Part shown: one piece after another, positions 60,953 through 64,000 of the stretch
Numbering within the stretch: the stretch's first letter is position 1
How the letters are laid out: each line of letters starts with the position of its first letter
Assembly: GCA_005792355.1 (NCBI GenBank)
Contig: SXSC01000291.1
Span: 32,051-96,050 of the forward strand
Source: Opitutaceae bacterium
Lineage (GTDB): Bacteria; Verrucomicrobiota; Verrucomicrobiia; Opitutales; Opitutaceae
Direction of reading: 5' to 3'
Length of the DNA: 64,000 nt
Program-made: the position numbers and the translations under genes
Notes under the pieces: generated by a model
Database searches by the model: none
Told to the model about the DNA's origin: nothing
Seen by the model: only the letters and a program-made list of their open reading frames with translations

Positions 60953-63025
60953 CTAGCGCGCTCCCGCTGGAAGATTTTCCAGGAGGTATCGGATGATCAG
61001 CATTCGAACGTGCACCAATGTCCCGCTGCCTTCGCGCAAACCGTGGTCGCGGTTGGGATAGACCATGTAATCAAACGGTTTGCCGAGTTCAATCAGGCGA
61101 TCGACCAGCCCTTCGATAATCTGAATGTGCGTATTCGTTTCGCCCGTCCCGGTGATCATCAAGAGCTTGCCCTTGAGGCCCTCAGCATAGTTGATCGCCG
61201 CCGCTCGTTTGTATCCGTCGGGGTTCACTTCGCGCGTGCGCATGAAGATTTCCTGGAACCAGGCGTTGTAGAGATGCGGCTGTGGCTTGGGCACCACCGC
61301 AATGCCCACCTGATAGGAATCGGGCTTGCGAAACATGGCGTTCAACGTGTTCGAACCGCCGCCGCTCCAGCCCCAGATTCCTACGCGGGATAAATCCACA
61401 TACGGACGCATTCGCCCCAACTCCTTGAGCCCCGCCTCTTGTTCCTCGGTGGAAAGCGGTCCCAGACTGCCGAAGATCGAACGCCGCCAGGCCGCTCCCT
61501 TCGGTGCGGGCGTGCCCCGGTTGTCGATCGATACCACCAGATATCCCAGATCCGCGACCACCCGATGAAAGTCGATCTGCGCTGCGCCCCATTCATTCAA
61601 CACGGTCTGCGCGTGCGGCTCGCCGTAAACGTAAATGAAGACGGGATATTTTTTCGCCGCATCAAAATCCTTCGGCTTGATCATCCACGCGTCCATCGAA
61701 ACGCCGTTGCCAATCTCCAGCTGCAGGAACTCCGTCGGATGCGATACGACCGCCTTCATTTTCTCGCGGAGCTGGCGGTTGTCTTCCAGCACCCGCGCCA
61801 CCCGGTGTCCGGACAACTCCACCAACTCAACGTGCGGCGGCGAATCCAGCGTGGAAATCGTGTGAATCGCCCACCTGGCATCGGGCGAGAAATCGTAGCC
61901 GTGCGTGCCGGGTTGGTTCTCCGGTGAGATCCGCTCCAACCGGCCGGAACCGTCGAGTGGCACCCGGTAGAGATGCTTCTGCGTTCCATTGTCCGGTGAC
62001 GCGTAGAAGTAATACCATCCTCCGGCTTCATCAATCACCGCACGGTCAATGAGGTCGTACTCGCCGGGGGTCAGAACCGAAAGCTCCTGCCCTTCGCGGG
62101 TCAGCAGGAAAGCATGCCGCCAACCATCCTTCTCACTGACCACGACGAACGCTCCGCCACCGCGAATCCAAATCAGTCCGGAATTTTTTCCCTGACTCGA
62201 CTCCGCCCAGGCCGCGTTGGATTCGTGATAGATCCGCTTCACGGTGCCGTCGGTTTTCGCGAGCAGAAACTCACGCTGATCCCGGAAGCGGCTGAATTTC
62301 TCAACCAACACTTCCTCTGAATTTCCGGCCCAATCCACCTGCCTCAAATAAAATCCTTCCGGCGGCGATTCGATGGGCAACCATTGCACGCTCTGCCCGG
62401 CGGAATCCACCACGCCGATACGGAGCTTCGCGAGTTCTTCGCCGACGCGCGCAAACCGGTGATTCCGCACCCCTGGATACGACGGGTCGTCGGGCGTCAA
62501 GACCGCCCGCTGCCGGACGTCGGTCGCATCGGACTCAACAAATGCGATGCGTTTCCCATCAGGGCTCCAAACCGGATCGCGATACGAGATGTCCCGGTCC
62601 GCGGAACGCTTCGTCAGCTGAGTTCGCTGACCGCTTGCCAGATCGCGCGCGAAGATATTTTTCTCCTGAAACTCCAGCACGCTCTTTCCGTCCGGCGAAA
62701 GCAGCGGTCCGCGCGCGGCTGGACTTCCCTCCCCGGACTTCGCTGCGCGGCGGGTGCCGGTGCGAACATCGTAGCCGATCCTGACCATCTGGTCCGTTTT
62801 CGGATCACGTTCCTCGACCGTGTATCCTGAACTGTCGGGCAGCCATGTCGGCTGGAACTTCTGCGGACGAAACTCACCGCGGGTATAGATCGCGTGGAGG
62901 CGCGCTTCGGTTTCCTGTTGCCACGAGGTGTGGTGCGATGATTGCGCCTGGACGTGGTAGGTTCCCATCGCCAGAGAAACTGCGAAGGAGAGGCAAGCGC
63001 ACGCCCTTGTTGGATGATGATTCAT
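60953..63025 (-). CDS. S9 prolyl oligopeptidase-family (DPP4-like) peptidase
   Basis: From ATG 63025 the protein has 690 residues: a signal peptide (ACACLSFAVSLAMGTYHVQA), a DPP4 N-terminal propeller (PTWLPDSSGYTVEERDPKTD, YRDPVWSPDGKRIAFVESDA), and an alpha/beta-hydrolase with GWSGGGSNTL nucleophile elbow and HGLR catalytic His (PNRDHGLREG). At the site of the catalytic Asp (DDNVH in human DPP4) it reads ETNTH, so Glu seems to replace Asp. It probably clips dipeptides from peptides in the periplasm. An internally deleted sulfatase lies directly upstream. Confidence 0.87.
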   Translation of the reverse strand: MNHHPTRACACLSFAVSLAMGTYHVQAQSSHHTSWQQETEARLHAIYTRGEFRPQKFQPTWLPDSSGYTVEERDPKTDQMVRIGYDVRTGTRRAAKSGEGSPAARGPLLSPDGKSVLEFQEKNIFARDLASGQRTQLTKRSADRDISYRDPVWSPDGKRIAFVESDATDVRQRAVLTPDDPSYPGVRNHRFARVGEELAKLRIGVVDSAGQSVQWLPIESPPEGFYLRQVDWAGNSEEVLVEKFSRFRDQREFLLAKTDGTVKRIYHESNAAWAESSQGKNSGLIWIRGGGAFVVVSEKDGWRHAFLLTREGQELSVLTPGEYDLIDRAVIDEAGGWYYFYASPDNGTQKHLYRVPLDGSGRLERISPENQPGTHGYDFSPDARWAIHTISTLDSPPHVELVELSGHRVARVLEDNRQLREKMKAVVSHPTEFLQLEIGNGVSMDAWMIKPKDFDAAKKYPVFIYVYGEPHAQTVLNEWGAAQIDFHRVVADLGYLVVSIDNRGTPAPKGAAWRRSIFGSLGPLSTEEQEAGLKELGRMRPYVDLSRVGIWGWSGGGSNTLNAMFRKPDSYQVGIAVVPKPQPHLYNAWFQEIFMRTREVNPDGYKRAAAINYAEGLKGKLLMITGTGETNTHIQIIEGLVDRLIELGKPFDYMVYPNRDHGLREGSGTLVHVRMLIIRYLLENLPAGAR

Positions 63026-63077
63026 GTGGTTTTGGAAATGAAAATGGCTCTTAAGGATTCCCTGTTTGCTGTCGCCT

Positions 63078-63336
63078 TCAGGGGGCGAGACGGCGGCCGC
63101 CCCGGCCGGAGCGGAGTTGTTCCGCGAGCTTTCGGAGTAGCGCCGCATTCTCGCGCCTTCCGGCGATCTTCAGATTCTCGTCCGGGTCGGCCTGATTGTC
63201 ATACAGTTCCATAACAGCCCAGCTCCGGCCTCAGATCATCCACGATCACGAACAGGACGTTCGGTCGCGGGTTTGCGCCCGCGGCGGCGCCGCAGACGAG
63301 CAGCAGGAGGGCCGGAAGGGAATGCGCGGGTTTCAT
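63078..63336 (-). pseudogene. Internally deleted sulfatase
   Basis: From ATG 63336 comes a signal peptide (KPAHSLPALLLLVCGAAAGA) and RPNVLFVIVDDLRPELGCYG, then TGA at 63199. In another frame, 63212-63078 gives the usual sulfatase C-terminus (MELYDNQADPDENLKIAGRR, ENAALLRKLAEQLR). About 350-450 residues with the active site have been deleted between the two parts, and the join is out of frame. Confidence 0.85.
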
Positions 63337-63480
63337 TTTGTCGTGGGGAATTGGATGCTCGGGCGAGTGTTCAGCTGCAATGTTCATCTTGAATCGCAGG
63401 CGGGTCCATTCCCCGTGGCTTGCCACGTTCCTGCCTGCGATTCCACGAGCCCGTCCGCGTAGCGGTCGCCTGGCCATGAT

Positions 63481-63530
63481 GCCCCGAGGCTTGCCTCGGG
63501 GTGGCCAGGCGAAGAGCGAGTGTTCACTCG
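63481..63530. repeat. 50-bp REP element (CCCCGAGGCTTGCCTCGGGG), copy 2
   Basis: Same hairpin and tail as 60723-60772, three differences. It lies about 45 bp from the RAYT fragment, the type of element such transposases act on. Confidence 0.82.
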
Positions 63531-63548
63531 CATCGAGAAGGTGCTCTG

Positions 63549-63588
63549 CCCTTCGACAGGCTCAGGGCCCTGAGTTTATCGAACGGGC
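63549..63588. repeat. REP palindrome CCCTTCGACAGGCTCAGGG, complete copy
   Basis: CCCTTCGACAGGCTCAGGGC and CCTGAGTTTATCGAACGGGC are near-perfect inverted arms. Half-copies are in frame inside TIR-B (28050) and TIR-E (42757). It overlaps the broken end of the RAYT fragment. Confidence 0.82.
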
Positions 63589-63725
63589 AGCGACTGCATG
63601 CCGGCCACGAGGTTCCCTCTCGGGGTCTCCAGCGCCAGATGGTAATGGTTGCGCATGACGCACCAGGCATGGACCCGCCAGCCGTTCTTCACGCACGCCT
63701 CATCGAGACAGGCGAGAAACGCCAT
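63576..63725 (-). pseudogene. RAYT (REP-associated tyrosine transposase) fragment
   Basis: The minus strand reads MAFLACLDEACVKNGWRVHA and WCVMRNHYHLALETPRGNLV: the HUH motif NHYHLALETP with neighbouring residues of a Y1 transposase of a different subfamily from the intact one at 9908. The frame ends in the REP palindrome, and the catalytic Tyr region is missing. Confidence 0.75.
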
Positions 63726-63850
63726 TCTGGCTCCCTGACCCTTTCGGATTGGCTTTGTTTGGTGCCGCTTTGGGTTCCCGGAAAGAAGTGTTCTCCCTCG
63801 TAAACGGGTGTGCAACGAGGGGGGCGCGACTTTCGCGTTTTCCAAAGCAA

Positions 63851-63885
63851 AACTCCCTCGCAACCTTTCAGTCTACGAGGGAGTT
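63851..63885 (-). terminator. Hairpin downstream of the tRNA-like remnant
   Basis: AACTCCCTCG (63851-63860) pairs with CGAGGGAGTT (63876-63885) around a 15-nt loop. On the minus strand it begins 5 nt after the tRNA-like 3' end and is followed by TTGCTTTGG, a weak U tract. Confidence 0.6.
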
Positions 63886-63889
63886 AAAT

Positions 63890-63951
63890 TGGGTGCAGGG
63901 GTTGGATTCGAACCAACGACCTTCAGGTTATGAGCCAACCAACTGCCCTAT
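63890..63951 (-). tRNA. tRNA-Met-like remnant (anticodon CAT)
   Basis: The minus strand has a complete T-arm (GTTGGTTCGAATCCAAC), the 3' acceptor strand CCCTGCA with CCCA, and an anticodon loop containing CTCATAA. The 5' part is abnormal: TAGGGCAGTTGGTTGGCTCA joins a D-loop directly to the anticodon loop, so the D-stem, the 5' anticodon strand and most of the 5' acceptor strand are missing. It is probably a partial gene left at an integration or recombination point. Confidence 0.5.
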
Positions 63952-64000
63952 AGGATTTTAGGACACGAGCTAAGAGCACCGACAGTCACGGAGTGGTACG

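Larger units (their letters stand above)
63726..64000. other. Window end: tRNA-like remnant and hairpin
   Basis: Besides the tRNA-Met-like piece and the terminator-like hairpin listed separately, nothing gene-like is seen before the window ends. Confidence 0.4.

Overview
The window is GC-rich bacterial chromosome and most resembles an Opitutaceae-like member of the Verrucomicrobiota. The clues are several heparan-type sulfatases and sulfatase fragments, a TonB-dependent receptor whose mature N-terminus reads LSPFTVSSDEDKGY, a very large secreted protein ending in duplicated 'RAIGPSLAGFGV' modules, a PEP-CTERM-like tail remnant, many secreted enzymes with Sec or Tat signals, and dense REP-like palindromes with REP-associated (RAYT) transposases. 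This placement is inferred from family resemblance; no marker gene was compared.

Layout. 1-8.2 kb: the start of aroA, a headless Gfo/Idh/MocA fragment, two tandem secreted sulfatases, and a nagZ plus AmpG-like pair that looks like peptidoglycan recycling. 8.6-16 kb: a thiolase, a complete RAYT transposase between short direct repeats and REP palindromes, two D-2-hydroxyacid dehydrogenases, and a two-gene unit (sugar-isomerase-like TIM barrel plus phosphotriesterase-like hydrolase). 16-24.5 kb: a 1771-residue secreted LamG/Ig/metallophosphoesterase protein coupled to a TPR protein, a lactonase-like propeller and a degenerate cyclase-homology protein.

24.9-49.5 kb is the most unusual part. It carries five intact genes and two truncated copies of one architecture: an N-terminal TIR domain with a conserved YFRxEW glutamate, in four of the five followed by one membrane segment, then a C-terminal sensor-like half that differs between copies (TPR, FlgO/TolB-like plus TPR, or a PD40/TolB-type propeller). 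Interspersed are a HicAB toxin-antitoxin pair, tRNA-Phe, a CDGSH protein, secreted hydrolases (beta-lactamase family, D-aminoacylase type, esterase), a DUF4143 ATPase with a perfect palindromic operator, and mobile-element remnants. A dispersed 48-bp repeat and RAYT-type terminal repeats sit at the breakpoints of the truncated genes, and short REP pieces lie in frame inside two TIR genes. I read this as an actively rearranging family of TIR signalling proteins.

49.9-64 kb: a PhoD phosphatase, a decayed minus-strand glycan-use locus (TonB receptor, ThuA fragment, sialate O-acetylesterase, cytochrome c remnant, enolase-superfamily fragment, sulfatase fragment), a further sulfatase fragment, an M24 aminopeptidase, an S9 peptidase, an internally deleted sulfatase, REP elements, a RAYT fragment and a tRNA-Met-like remnant.

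Starts were often placed downstream of the longest possible frame where a signal peptide or family N-terminus begins. Clear Shine-Dalgarno sequences are rare here, so starts are less certain than stops.
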